5,727 nucleotides of DNA from Chloroflexota bacterium. Lineage in GTDB: Bacteria > Chloroflexota > Anaerolineae > Anaerolineales > UBA4823. Below the pieces are notes generated by a model. That model ran no database searches. It was not told the DNA's origin and saw nothing but the letters and a program-made list of their open reading frames with translations. Of the stretch, positions 1 through 5,470 are shown piece by piece. Made by a program: the position numbers and the translations under genes. The stretch lies in contig JAGDMX010000188.1 in the NCBI GenBank assembly GCA_017860725.1, forward strand, positions 1 to 5,727, given 5' to 3'. Position 1 is the first letter of the stretch, and every line of letters begins with the position of its first letter.

Positions 1-732
1 GGTACCACCGCGCCATTTTCAATCGCTGGCGCGCTGGTGCAGCAGAATGCTGAAGTGCTGGCAAGTATTGTGCTTGTGCAGCTAGTACATCCTGGATTAC
101 CCATCATTTATTGCGGACGGTTGGCAATGATGGAGCCACGCACCGGGCTATCTGTGTGGGGAGGGGTGGAGCTGGGGTTGGCCTCTGCCGGGACGGTGCA
201 AATCGCGCATCGCTATGGACTGCCCGTAAATGTTTATGGTTTCTCGACCAACTCGCATATCCTGGATATCCAAAATGGCTTTGAAAGGGCGCTGAATGCC
301 GTTATCCCGGCGCTGGCTGGCGCCGACGAGCTTTCCGGGATCGGCGAGATGGAAGCCGGAGTGACCGGTTCGTATGCCCAGATGGTATGCGACAGCGAGA
401 TTGCTGCTGGTGTACAACGCTTACGGCAAGGTTTCTCGGTGGACGATGAGTCACTGGCTGTGGATGTCATCGCTGCAGTGATGAGCGGAGCGCACAACTT
501 TTTGGGGCAAAAGCACACCCGGCGTCATCTGAGAGCCGGCGAAGTTCTCCTAACGCGCCTGGCTGAACGCGATTCCTGGGAGACCTGGGAGGCACAGGAA
601 CGTCATAGCATGGTAGAGCGTGCCCAGTCGGAAGCCGAACGCATCCTTGCAGAACATGAAGTCCCTCCGCTCAGCGAGGAACAAGAGATCGAATTGGATG
701 CTATCCTGGCCGCGGCTGGACAAGAGGTGTAG
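1..732 (+). CDS. MttB-superfamily (trimethylamine/glycine betaine) methyltransferase, C-terminal part
   Basis: The reading frame is open from base 1, so the gene is cut by the left edge and only its last 243 residues are present. Family members are usually about 480-500 residues, so roughly half is missing. The visible part begins GTTAPFSIAGALVQQNAEVL, the typical 'GTxxPxxxAGxLVQQNAE' strand-helix of the MttB TIM barrel. It continues through a GGVELGLASAGTVQIAHRYGLP segment and ends in a charged helix (residues about 190-243). The family transfers a methyl group from a quaternary or tertiary amine to a cobalt corrinoid protein in the cytoplasm. No in-frame TAG occurs before the terminal stop. 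The stretch TNSHILDIQNGFE (residues 83-95) aligns with the region that carries pyrrolysine in true MttB, with Ile at that place. This therefore looks like a non-pyrrolysine homologue (MtgB-like), and its substrate cannot be told from sequence. The GTG at 37 is an internal codon, not the start. The Nudix gene follows one base after the stop. Confidence 0.9.
   Translation, partial: GTTAPFSIAGALVQQNAEVLASIVLVQLVHPGLPIIYCGRLAMMEPRTGLSVWGGVELGLASAGTVQIAHRYGLPVNVYGFSTNSHILDIQNGFERALNAVIPALAGADELSGIGEMEAGVTGSYAQMVCDSEIAAGVQRLRQGFSVDDESLAVDVIAAVMSGAHNFLGQKHTRRHLRAGEVLLTRLAERDSWETWEAQERHSMVERAQSEAERILAEHEVPPLSEEQEIELDAILAAAGQEV
724..729 (+). promoter_or_regulatory. Shine-Dalgarno of the Nudix gene
   Basis: GAGGTG lies 4 bases before the ATG at 734, inside the last codons of the methyltransferase gene. 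It decides the Nudix start and suggests translational coupling. Confidence 0.65.
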
Positions 733-733
733 C

Positions 734-1342
734 ATGAGCGAGATCTACCAGGTATTTTCCAGATACGATCAGCAAGCCTGCCAGGGCGAATTAAATTTTC
801 GCTTCTGTCCCAATTGTGCAAATCCTTTGGAATTGACCCTGTATGATGGGCGCGTTCGCCCGGTGTGCCCGGCATGTGGTTTTATCCAGTTTATCAATCC
901 GGCTCCAGCAGTCGCGATTCTCGTCGTGCGGGGTGACCAGGTGTTGCTCGGGAAGCGTAGTGGATCACCGGATACCGGGAAATGGGCGACTCCGAGTGGC
1001 TATATTGAGTTTGATGAGGACTTTCTAAGCGCGGCGATCCGAGAGGTGAAAGAAGAGACTGGCCTGGAGGTAGAAATTCGGGCAATATTGAACGTGGCGT
1101 CTTCGTTTATCTCGCCTAAGTACCATTTTTTCAGTGTTTATCTACTGGCACACGTAATCCGCGGCGAGCTGGCAGAGAGAAGTGACCTGGTAGAGTTAAG
1201 ATGGTATCCGCTTGGTCAACCGATGCCGGAGCTGGCTTTTAAAGAAGACGAAATGATGATTGCGCGTTACTCACAAGGACTAACCACGGGATTGCCGGTT
1301 GATCCAAGATATGCACGCCTTAGTAACGTGAAATCGAATTAG
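734..1342 (+). CDS. Zinc-ribbon Nudix hydrolase
   Basis: A 202-residue protein with an N-terminal zinc ribbon (CPNC at residues 25-28 and CPAC at 45-48) followed by a Nudix domain. The Nudix box is perfect: G89, E95, then REVKEETGL at 103-111, matching GX5EX7REUXEEXGU. The two glutamates of EE (107-108) and E104 are the expected Mg2+ ligands. The domain cleaves a nucleoside diphosphate linked to another moiety. The ribbon-plus-Nudix layout resembles NADH pyrophosphatase (NudC-like) and ADP-ribose or NAD-related enzymes, but the SQPWPFPxS motif typical of NudC is not seen, so the substrate is open. The ATG at 734 is chosen over an in-frame upstream start at 620 because the zinc ribbon begins soon after it, GAGGTG (724-729) lies 4 bases upstream as a Shine-Dalgarno, and the 620 start would overlap the methyltransferase gene by over 100 bp. 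It is probably co-transcribed and coupled with that gene. Confidence 0.93.
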   Translation: MSEIYQVFSRYDQQACQGELNFRFCPNCANPLELTLYDGRVRPVCPACGFIQFINPAPAVAILVVRGDQVLLGKRSGSPDTGKWATPSGYIEFDEDFLSAAIREVKEETGLEVEIRAILNVASSFISPKYHFFSVYLLAHVIRGELAERSDLVELRWYPLGQPMPELAFKEDEMMIARYSQGLTTGLPVDPRYARLSNVKSN

Positions 1343-1408
1343 AATAATTTCGGATAAACCCAAAACACCTCTTTTTCCTTACGCCCGAACTGATGTAAAT
1401 CGGATCTG
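1343..1408. other. Convergent intergenic gap
   Basis: This 66-bp gap separates the ends of the plus-strand Nudix gene and the minus-strand lipoprotein gene. I see no GC-rich hairpin followed by a T-run in either direction. There is only a weak AT-rich inverted repeat at the Nudix end (CGAATT at 1335-1340 with AATTTCG at 1345-1351, one bulge) and a CTCTTTTTCC stretch without a preceding stem. Termination here may be Rho-dependent or lie beyond the stop codons. Confidence 0.5.
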
Positions 1409-1876
1409 TCAGGGGGCAAGCGTTGCAGTGAAATCCTGCGTTTTCTCTTCATAACTGTGATAATGCCGCCAGTAAACTTGAGGTGGCTCGAAAGTGTAGC
1501 CGGCAAGCTCTGCATATACCGTGACCATCTCATCGCCCGGGATCGGTGCAAACTCGGATAGGAAGAACCCATCTGCATCGCTTGTAGCGATCAGCACTGC
1601 CGGATAGCTGGCAAAGCTGCGGTAGATATTAACACCGGGGAGGGGGGTGCCATCCGGAAAACGAACATGTCCTTTTAGGAGCAGCCCAGGCTGCTGCTGG
1701 CCATCTTTAACAGTCATCGGAAGGTAAACCGGATTACTTAATTCGGGTTGCGCCTGAGCCGGGAGGCTGCTATCAGCAGGCGTTAGGGTGGCTGGGCTGC
1801 CTGCACATGCGGCTATCGAGAGCAGAAGGTAAGCCACTGGGAGTGCAATCCGTATAGAGTGTGGAATTGTTTTCAT
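1409..1876 (-). CDS. Secreted lipoprotein with carboxypeptidase-regulatory-like domain
   Basis: A 155-residue protein from the ATG at 1876. It has a signal peptide with a basic n-region (K2, R9), a hydrophobic core ALPVAYLLLSIAA, and a lipobox ending at Cys24 (IAAC). After cleavage and lipidation it should be anchored on the outer face of the cytoplasmic membrane. A Ser/Thr/Pro/Ala-rich linker (25-50) leads to a short VYLPM segment (50-54). Residues about 66-153 follow the pattern of a carboxypeptidase-regulatory-like / CnaB-type beta-sandwich: GHVRFPDGTPLPGVNIY, then ATSDADGFF, then a closing strand TQDFTATL. Such domains bind or display but are not catalytic, and the role is unknown. The start at 1876 is preferred over an in-frame ATG at 1894 because it gives a proper n-region and a 4-bp ATGA overlap with the phosphatase stop. 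A GGAAAG about 10 bases upstream may serve as ribosome site. It is probably the last gene of the minus-strand operon. Confidence 0.8.
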   Translation of the reverse strand: MKTIPHSIRIALPVAYLLLSIAACAGSPATLTPADSSLPAQAQPELSNPVYLPMTVKDGQQQPGLLLKGHVRFPDGTPLPGVNIYRSFASYPAVLIATSDADGFFLSEFAPIPGDEMVTVYAELAGYTFEPPQVYWRHYHSYEEKTQDFTATLAP

Positions 1877-2415
1877 AAGTATATAGCTTTCCATTCTTCC
1901 AAAGCGTGCCGGTGACGTGCTTCGATCTTTGTTAGTCTGCGGGCAGCTTCCAGGCGGTCCACAGCCTGATCAAGCTCAAGGCCTTCCGCGAGCATCAAGT
2001 AGGCGGCTGCCAGGGTGGCCGACCGGCCGCGACCTTTGGCGCAGTGAACCAATACCGATCGCCCGGCAGAAACCTGGTCACGGATCCACAGGGCGCCTTG
2101 ATGGATGCGATCTGGATCGGGAGCAGCAACGTCAGGGACTTTCAAGGAAATATACTGAATATTATGGTGAGTGTAATACTCAACATCATCTTCCCGCTCG
2201 GCGCGGATGTTAAGCACGGCTGTGATGGCATGATCAAGAATGAACTGGTAATCACGCGGGTAGTCCGGTGCGCCGCCCAGCCAGAGCTGGGGTGTGATTT
2301 GTGAGAACCACGCGTTCCCATTCACTCGCTCGTGCCAGTAGCGGATAGCCGGGTAAAGTTTATCAAAAGCCCGGTGGAAAAGGCTGATCTGGTGGTTAGT
2401 TTCACTTACAGGCAT
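1873..2415 (-). CDS. Dual-specificity-type protein phosphatase
   Basis: A 180-residue cytoplasmic protein with no signal peptide. The P-loop HCAKGRGRSA (residues 124-133) contains the CX5R signature, with nucleophile Cys125 and phosphate-binding Arg131. The preceding LKVPD segment offers Asp95 as the likely general acid. The N-terminal half has the family pattern ITPQLWLGGAPDY...AVLNIRAE (about 40-74), followed by a helical C-terminus. The enzyme removes phosphate from a phosphoprotein or a small molecule or lipid. Bacterial relatives include PTPMT1-like phosphatidylglycerophosphate phosphatases, so a lipid substrate is possible and cannot be decided from sequence. The gene starts 14 bp after the flavin-binding protein gene, and its TGA overlaps the lipoprotein ATG. 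The Shine-Dalgarno is weak, so translation may depend on coupling to the upstream gene. Confidence 0.9.
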   Translation of the reverse strand: MPVSETNHQISLFHRAFDKLYPAIRYWHERVNGNAWFSQITPQLWLGGAPDYPRDYQFILDHAITAVLNIRAEREDDVEYYTHHNIQYISLKVPDVAAPDPDRIHQGALWIRDQVSAGRSVLVHCAKGRGRSATLAAAYLMLAEGLELDQAVDRLEAARRLTKIEARHRHALEEWKAIYL

Positions 2416-2429
2416 GGATGAGCGCTATC

Positions 2430-3005
2430 TCAATCCTGGGATGTGACCAGCGGCGGCCAATCATTGGATTGCTTGGCCTGCTCGGGCCAATTTTCCTTTC
2501 CGCTCCAGCTCTCGATGTCAATGGCATATACGGTTGTACGTTCCAGTTCTTTATCCGTGATCGGGTGATACTCCACCCCCGGCACCATACCGGGAAAGTA
2601 TTTTCCAATCAGGCCGTAAAGCGCCTGCCGTCTGTCTTCCGGGTCTTCCAGGATGCTGGCTGTTCCGAATACGATTACACTGGCATACTGGACCGTGAAC
2701 TCAAGCGCTGTGTTGGATGGGAGGAACTTCCCATAGCGGCTGGCTTCAAGGCAAACCTTGGGGTGGCGTTCGATGTTTGCACGCACACGACCGACGATAT
2801 TAGAGTGAAAAATAATACGCTCATGTGCTTCGTCGTACCAGAAAGTGGTTGGGGTTAAGAATGGTTGATCGTCCCAGCGGGTGGCGATGTGGCCGATCTC
2901 GGTGGTTTCTAAGAAGCTGCGAATCCAGTCGTCATCACGTGCATTTTGCGGGCGGCGCTGAATATTGGGTGGTGTCTTTGTGATGGAATAATCTTTGTTT
3001 GCCAT
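2430..3005 (-). CDS. NimA-like pyridoxamine 5'-phosphate oxidase family flavin-binding protein
   Basis: A 191-residue cytoplasmic protein of the FMN-binding split-barrel fold. It shows the NimA/PNPOx-like pattern: an N-terminal helix, then GHIATRWDDQPFLTPTTFWY (38-57), IIFHSNIVGRVRANIERHPKVCLEA (64-88), a central strand YASVIVFGTASIL (107-119), the helix EDRRQALYGLIGKYFP, and a C-terminal strand ending AIDIESWSGKENW (161-173) with the tryptophan usual for this group. Members bind FMN, haem or F420, and some reduce 5-nitroimidazoles. Many have unknown substrates, so nitroimidazole resistance should not be assumed. Its length is normal for the family. It begins 5 bp after the aminopeptidase stop with a weak Shine-Dalgarno (GAG 8 bases upstream), so it should lie on the same transcript. 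Most of an antisense open frame here is a shadow of this gene. Confidence 0.9.
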   Translation of the reverse strand: MANKDYSITKTPPNIQRRPQNARDDDWIRSFLETTEIGHIATRWDDQPFLTPTTFWYDEAHERIIFHSNIVGRVRANIERHPKVCLEASRYGKFLPSNTALEFTVQYASVIVFGTASILEDPEDRRQALYGLIGKYFPGMVPGVEYHPITDKELERTTVYAIDIESWSGKENWPEQAKQSNDWPPLVTSQD

Positions 3006-3010
3006 TCGAT

Positions 3011-4099
3011 TTACTCGTCCTTGAAAAATATGTGGCGCCTCATAATGGCTTGCAGCCGGTCATGAGGTAAGGCGTATACGGTATTGCCATTGATCCCGCA
3101 CATTGTTTCTGCTGCTACCAGGGCATTGAGAATTGATTCTTCGGTTGCCTGGACGACGGCTGCGAATAGAGGGTTCATTTTCTCATTTCTAAGGGAGGCT
3201 ATCTGCCTCACACCATCTTCGTCCGGATCACCGACCCGCTCGGTAGAAAATGCCAGGAAGATATCCCCGGAGAAGTGTTCACCCATACCGCCGACTCTTC
3301 CGATACCGAGTGGGACTCTGCGCGCCAGTCGTTTAAGCTGGTGTGGCAGCAGCGGACAGTCGGTTGCGATGATGACGATGATGGAGCTGGAAAGATCGAA
3401 TTCGTCTGGATGATGGTATTCGGGCATCAGGTCTGAGATTTCCATGCCGACCGGAGCGCCGGCCACGCGTAACTGCCGGCGTGAACCATGATTGGCCTGC
3501 ACCAATGCACCAACCGTGTATCCGCCATGCTCCACTTCCAGGATGCGCGAGGCTGTCCCAATTCCACCTTTAAAACCATGACAAACCATCCCCGTCCCAC
3601 CACCAACACAACCCTCGTCTACCAGGCCTGGTTGTGTGGATTGCAGCGCCTGGTAAACATGTTCTTCATTAACGTGGAAGCCGTTAATATCGTTTAAGAA
3701 ACCATCGTAGGTTTCGGCAACCACCGGCAGGCTGGCAGGGATGTGGTAGTTCTCGAACAACCATTTCCCTAGTGCATGATGAACTACACCGACACTCATG
3801 GTGTTTGTAGTCAAGATTGGCCCGTAGAGAAACCCCGACTCTTCGATCCAGGTGGTGCCGGTCATCTCACCGCAGCCATTTAAGCTATACCAGGCAGCAT
3901 ACAGCGGCTCGTAGCCCTTACTTTCCATGCGAATGGCGGTCACCCCGGTGCGGACCGGACCCTGCCCGACAACCAAGCGCCCTTCTCCGGACACAAGAGT
4001 TGTGTGACCCACCTGAATACCGGGTACATCGGTTATGGCGTTATAACGTCCAGGGGTACCTTCCAGCGGGATGCTGAGATCGCGAGCACGCGGTTTCAT
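3011..4099 (-). CDS. DmpA/BapA-type P1 family aminopeptidase (S58)
   Basis: A 362-residue protein, near the usual family length, with no signal peptide, so probably cytoplasmic. Members are N-terminal nucleophile hydrolases made as one chain that cuts itself into alpha and beta subunits. They release N-terminal L-, D- or beta-amino acids from peptides, amides or esters. Family features in order: ITDVPGIQVGHTT (22-34), VVAETYDGFLNDIN (126-139) with Tyr131, the glycine-rich EGCVGGGTGMVCHGFKGGIG (162-181), VGALVQANHG (196-205) with Asn203, SSSIIVIIATDCPLLPHQL (237-255), and the FSGDIFLAFST segment (276-286) with Ser277 and Asp279. The nucleophile is most likely Ser239, which becomes the beta-subunit N-terminus. 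The residue before it is Ser rather than the Gly of DmpA. The ATG is fixed by a perfect Shine-Dalgarno. This is the first gene behind the extended -10 promoter. Confidence 0.93.
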   Translation of the reverse strand: MKPRARDLSIPLEGTPGRYNAITDVPGIQVGHTTLVSGEGRLVVGQGPVRTGVTAIRMESKGYEPLYAAWYSLNGCGEMTGTTWIEESGFLYGPILTTNTMSVGVVHHALGKWLFENYHIPASLPVVAETYDGFLNDINGFHVNEEHVYQALQSTQPGLVDEGCVGGGTGMVCHGFKGGIGTASRILEVEHGGYTVGALVQANHGSRRQLRVAGAPVGMEISDLMPEYHHPDEFDLSSSIIVIIATDCPLLPHQLKRLARRVPLGIGRVGGMGEHFSGDIFLAFSTERVGDPDEDGVRQIASLRNEKMNPLFAAVVQATEESILNALVAAETMCGINGNTVYALPHDRLQAIMRRHIFFKDE

Positions 4100-4104
4100 A
4101 ACAC

Positions 4105-4111
4105 TCCTCCT
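4105..4111 (-). promoter_or_regulatory. Strong Shine-Dalgarno of the aminopeptidase gene
   Basis: AGGAGGA on the minus strand, 5 bases before the ATG at 4099. It is the strongest ribosome site in the window and fixes this start. Confidence 0.85.
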
Positions 4112-4128
4112 GGCAATCTATGGAGCGA

Positions 4129-4137
4129 ATTATATCA
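4129..4137 (-). promoter_or_regulatory. Extended -10 promoter for the aminopeptidase operon
   Basis: The minus strand reads TGATATAAT, a perfect TGn plus TATAAT extended -10 element. No good -35 hexamer is found at 15-19 bp, as expected for the extended type. The predicted transcript start is near 4122, giving a leader of about 20-25 bases that contains the strong Shine-Dalgarno. It should drive the aminopeptidase, flavoprotein, phosphatase and lipoprotein genes. The whole 69-bp gap (4100-4168) is taken up by this region, with no terminator hairpin for the preceding gene. Confidence 0.6.
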
Positions 4138-4168
4138 GCAGGATGAAGTAAATGCGTATGGGTGCAGT

Positions 4169-4849
4169 TTACACAAGTGCTCGCTGGAGTAACAGGCGCA
4201 GCTCGTCAAGCGGGATGCCTGATGGTGCAAGCCTCGGCAGGTCGGTCTGGGTGCTACTGGATGGTTCTAAGGCAGCGATGGAAGGATTGGTGCTTTGGCT
4301 GCCATCTGGCAACACCAGTGTGGCACTGCCTTCGACTTTGAGTGTATGCCAGCCGTGCATGCTTTCTTTGAGCACCCTGTGCTTATAATGTCCTGAGTCC
4401 CAATCGGTTATAAAGCGGTCAATATCCAGCGATGTTTGGCGGGCAACCTGTGCTGCCACCAATAGCAGCTCATGACGCAATGCGATATTACGACCATCAG
4501 CAAGGAATGCGTCCCGTAAAGCCCAGCTCATCTCAAAGGCAGCCTCTGAACTCTGTGCCTGGGCGCAAGCCAGCGCTTCGAAGGCTGGCCAGAGAGTGAC
4601 CGGCCAATCCCAGGCTGGTCTGCGCCATGGTTTCATGGGTAAGCCTGGGTCAATGCGGGCGAACAACTCCCGCTCGGCATCGAACGTAGATCGTGAGTTA
4701 CCCACCTGGTTGATATACTCCAGAGATAACGCCCGCCAGGTGATGGTAAGTTCACCTGCATACTCTGGCCATACCTGGCGCAGGCGGTAATTTACCAGAT
4801 AAGCATAGGGACACTCAAGACTGGAGTAGATTTCGATGATTGGTTTCAC
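4169..4849 (-). CDS. DsbA-family (thioredoxin-fold) protein with degenerate active site
   Basis: A 226-residue protein without signal peptide. The N-terminal strand IIEIYSSLECPYAYL (4-18) is the start of a DsbA/FrnE/HCCA-isomerase fold, with a helical insertion in the middle (about 85-150) and a closing VEGSATLVLPDG (172-183) strand turn. In FrnE-like oxidoreductases the active site reads CPWC, and here it is CPYA, leaving only Cys13. The usual cis-Pro before the strand is also replaced (GSA at 174-176). It is therefore unlikely to act as an ordinary dithiol oxidase. A monothiol, glutathione-transferase-like or isomerase-like role is possible, and the substrate is unknown. The start codon is GTG, overlapping the TGA of the F420 reductase gene by 4 bp (GTGA). 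With no clear Shine-Dalgarno, this points to translational coupling. Confidence 0.82.
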   Translation of the reverse strand: MKPIIEIYSSLECPYAYLVNYRLRQVWPEYAGELTITWRALSLEYINQVGNSRSTFDAERELFARIDPGLPMKPWRRPAWDWPVTLWPAFEALACAQAQSSEAAFEMSWALRDAFLADGRNIALRHELLLVAAQVARQTSLDIDRFITDWDSGHYKHRVLKESMHGWHTLKVEGSATLVLPDGSQSTNPSIAALEPSSSTQTDLPRLAPSGIPLDELRLLLQRALV

Positions 4850-5382
4850 GAAACAAGATCCAGATGATACGAATCTGCATCGGTAGCAATTGGGGTCAAG
4901 CTAAGTACCGGGATTTTCCTGCGCTTGGTACGAGCAGCGTAAATCGCATAGCCATGATATCGCTCAACGGCTTTATGCCAAACCCGATCATATTCTGAGC
5001 CTTCAAGCTCTTGTGCACGGCAGTAGATTTGCGTGCCATTGCTTCGAATGGATGCGTATGGATTGGCCTTCAGGTTGTGATACCAGGCGGGATGATTGGG
5101 TTTGCCAAAATTGGTCGCTATCAACACAAACTGCTCACCATCCGGCAAACCTACCAGCGGGACTGTTCTCTGATAGCCGGTGCGTGCTCCGGTGGTGGTC
5201 AGCCAAATGACAGGCAAACCAGTCATCCAACTGGTAGCTGTATACTTGCCTCGGGATACTCTGAGTACGGCCGGATCGAGGCGATGTAAAGTATGTGAAA
5301 GGATCATTGAGATGAACCGCGTAGCGGCAAGTTTCTGCACGCCGCGCTGGAAGATAGTGGGTTGATACGTGGGGTCTAGCAC
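4846..5382 (-). CDS. F420H2-dependent quinone reductase / Ddn-like nitroreductase family protein
   Basis: A 178-residue cytoplasmic or membrane-associated protein. The core matches the deazaflavin-dependent nitroreductase (Ddn) family: PVIWLTTTGARTGYQRTVPL (57-76), GEQFVLIATNFGKPNHPAWYHNLKANP (82-108), and a C-terminal RKIPVLSLTPI (155-165). The TTTG-R-TG...R-PL and N-P-WY-NLKANP signatures are the F420-binding parts of the split-barrel fold. Family members use reduced F420 to reduce quinones or other electron acceptors, and some also reduce nitroimidazoles. The physiological substrate here is unknown. An amphipathic N-terminal extension of about 40 residues precedes the core. The start is GTG at 5382 with no Shine-Dalgarno, and an in-frame ATG at 5307 (residue 26) is an alternative. 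A -10 element ends 7 bases before the GTG, suggesting a leaderless message. The gene overlaps the DsbA-like gene by 4 bp. Confidence 0.88.
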   Translation of the reverse strand: MLDPTYQPTIFQRGVQKLAATRFISMILSHTLHRLDPAVLRVSRGKYTATSWMTGLPVIWLTTTGARTGYQRTVPLVGLPDGEQFVLIATNFGKPNHPAWYHNLKANPYASIRSNGTQIYCRAQELEGSEYDRVWHKAVERYHGYAIYAARTKRRKIPVLSLTPIATDADSYHLDLVS

Positions 5383-5389
5383 GCGTGCA

Positions 5390-5417
5390 ATTATACACGA
5401 ACGGGCTCAGCCCGCAA
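5390..5417 (-). promoter_or_regulatory. Candidate promoter of the F420 reductase gene (leaderless)
   Basis: On the minus strand TTGCGG (5412-5417) and a perfect TATAAT (5390-5395) are separated by 16 bp. The expected transcript start falls at 5382-5383, on or one base before the GTG start codon, and there is no Shine-Dalgarno. A second, weaker candidate lies upstream: TTGAAC (5462-5467) with GATAAT 14 bp or TAATAT 16 bp downstream. It would give a leader of roughly 50 bases. Confidence 0.5.
5402..5414. repeat. GC-rich inverted repeat within the promoter
   Basis: CGGGC-TCA-GCCCG is a perfect 5-bp inverted repeat with a 3-base centre. It overlaps the candidate -35 and spacer of the F420 reductase promoter. 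It could be an operator half-site pair, or a short terminator stem for the gene entering from the right. No T-run follows it on either strand, so the terminator reading is weak. Confidence 0.45.
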
Positions 5418-5470
5418 AAGAATAGAGCTCACCAGATAAATATTATCCGAAAAGAACTACCGTTCAAGCT

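Larger units (their letters stand above)
5383..5470. other. Intergenic region upstream of the F420 reductase gene
   Basis: This 88-bp gap lies between two minus-strand genes. It is AT-rich in its right half and holds the candidate promoters and the GC-rich inverted repeat. A plus-strand open frame crossing it has no ribosome site and no recognisable protein. Confidence 0.6.

Noticed and set aside
730..732. TAG at the end of the methyltransferase read as a pyrrolysine codon
   Set aside because: The protein already ends with a typical C-terminal helix there, the Nudix ATG follows one base later, and the pyrrolysine-site motif lies far upstream.
620..733. Longer N-terminus for the Nudix protein
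   Set aside because: It would overlap the methyltransferase gene by over 100 bp; the ATG at 734 has a Shine-Dalgarno and sits just before the zinc ribbon.
1917..2304. Plus-strand open frames opposite the phosphatase
   Set aside because: They are shadows of the CX5R phosphatase gene with no motif of their own.
2418..2858. 146-codon plus-strand open frame
   Set aside because: It is fully antisense to the well-supported NimA/PNPOx-like gene, has no ribosome site and no recognisable motif.
5402..5414. Intrinsic terminator at the GC-rich inverted repeat
   Set aside because: The stem is only 5 bp and no T-run follows on either strand, so it is reported as an inverted repeat instead.
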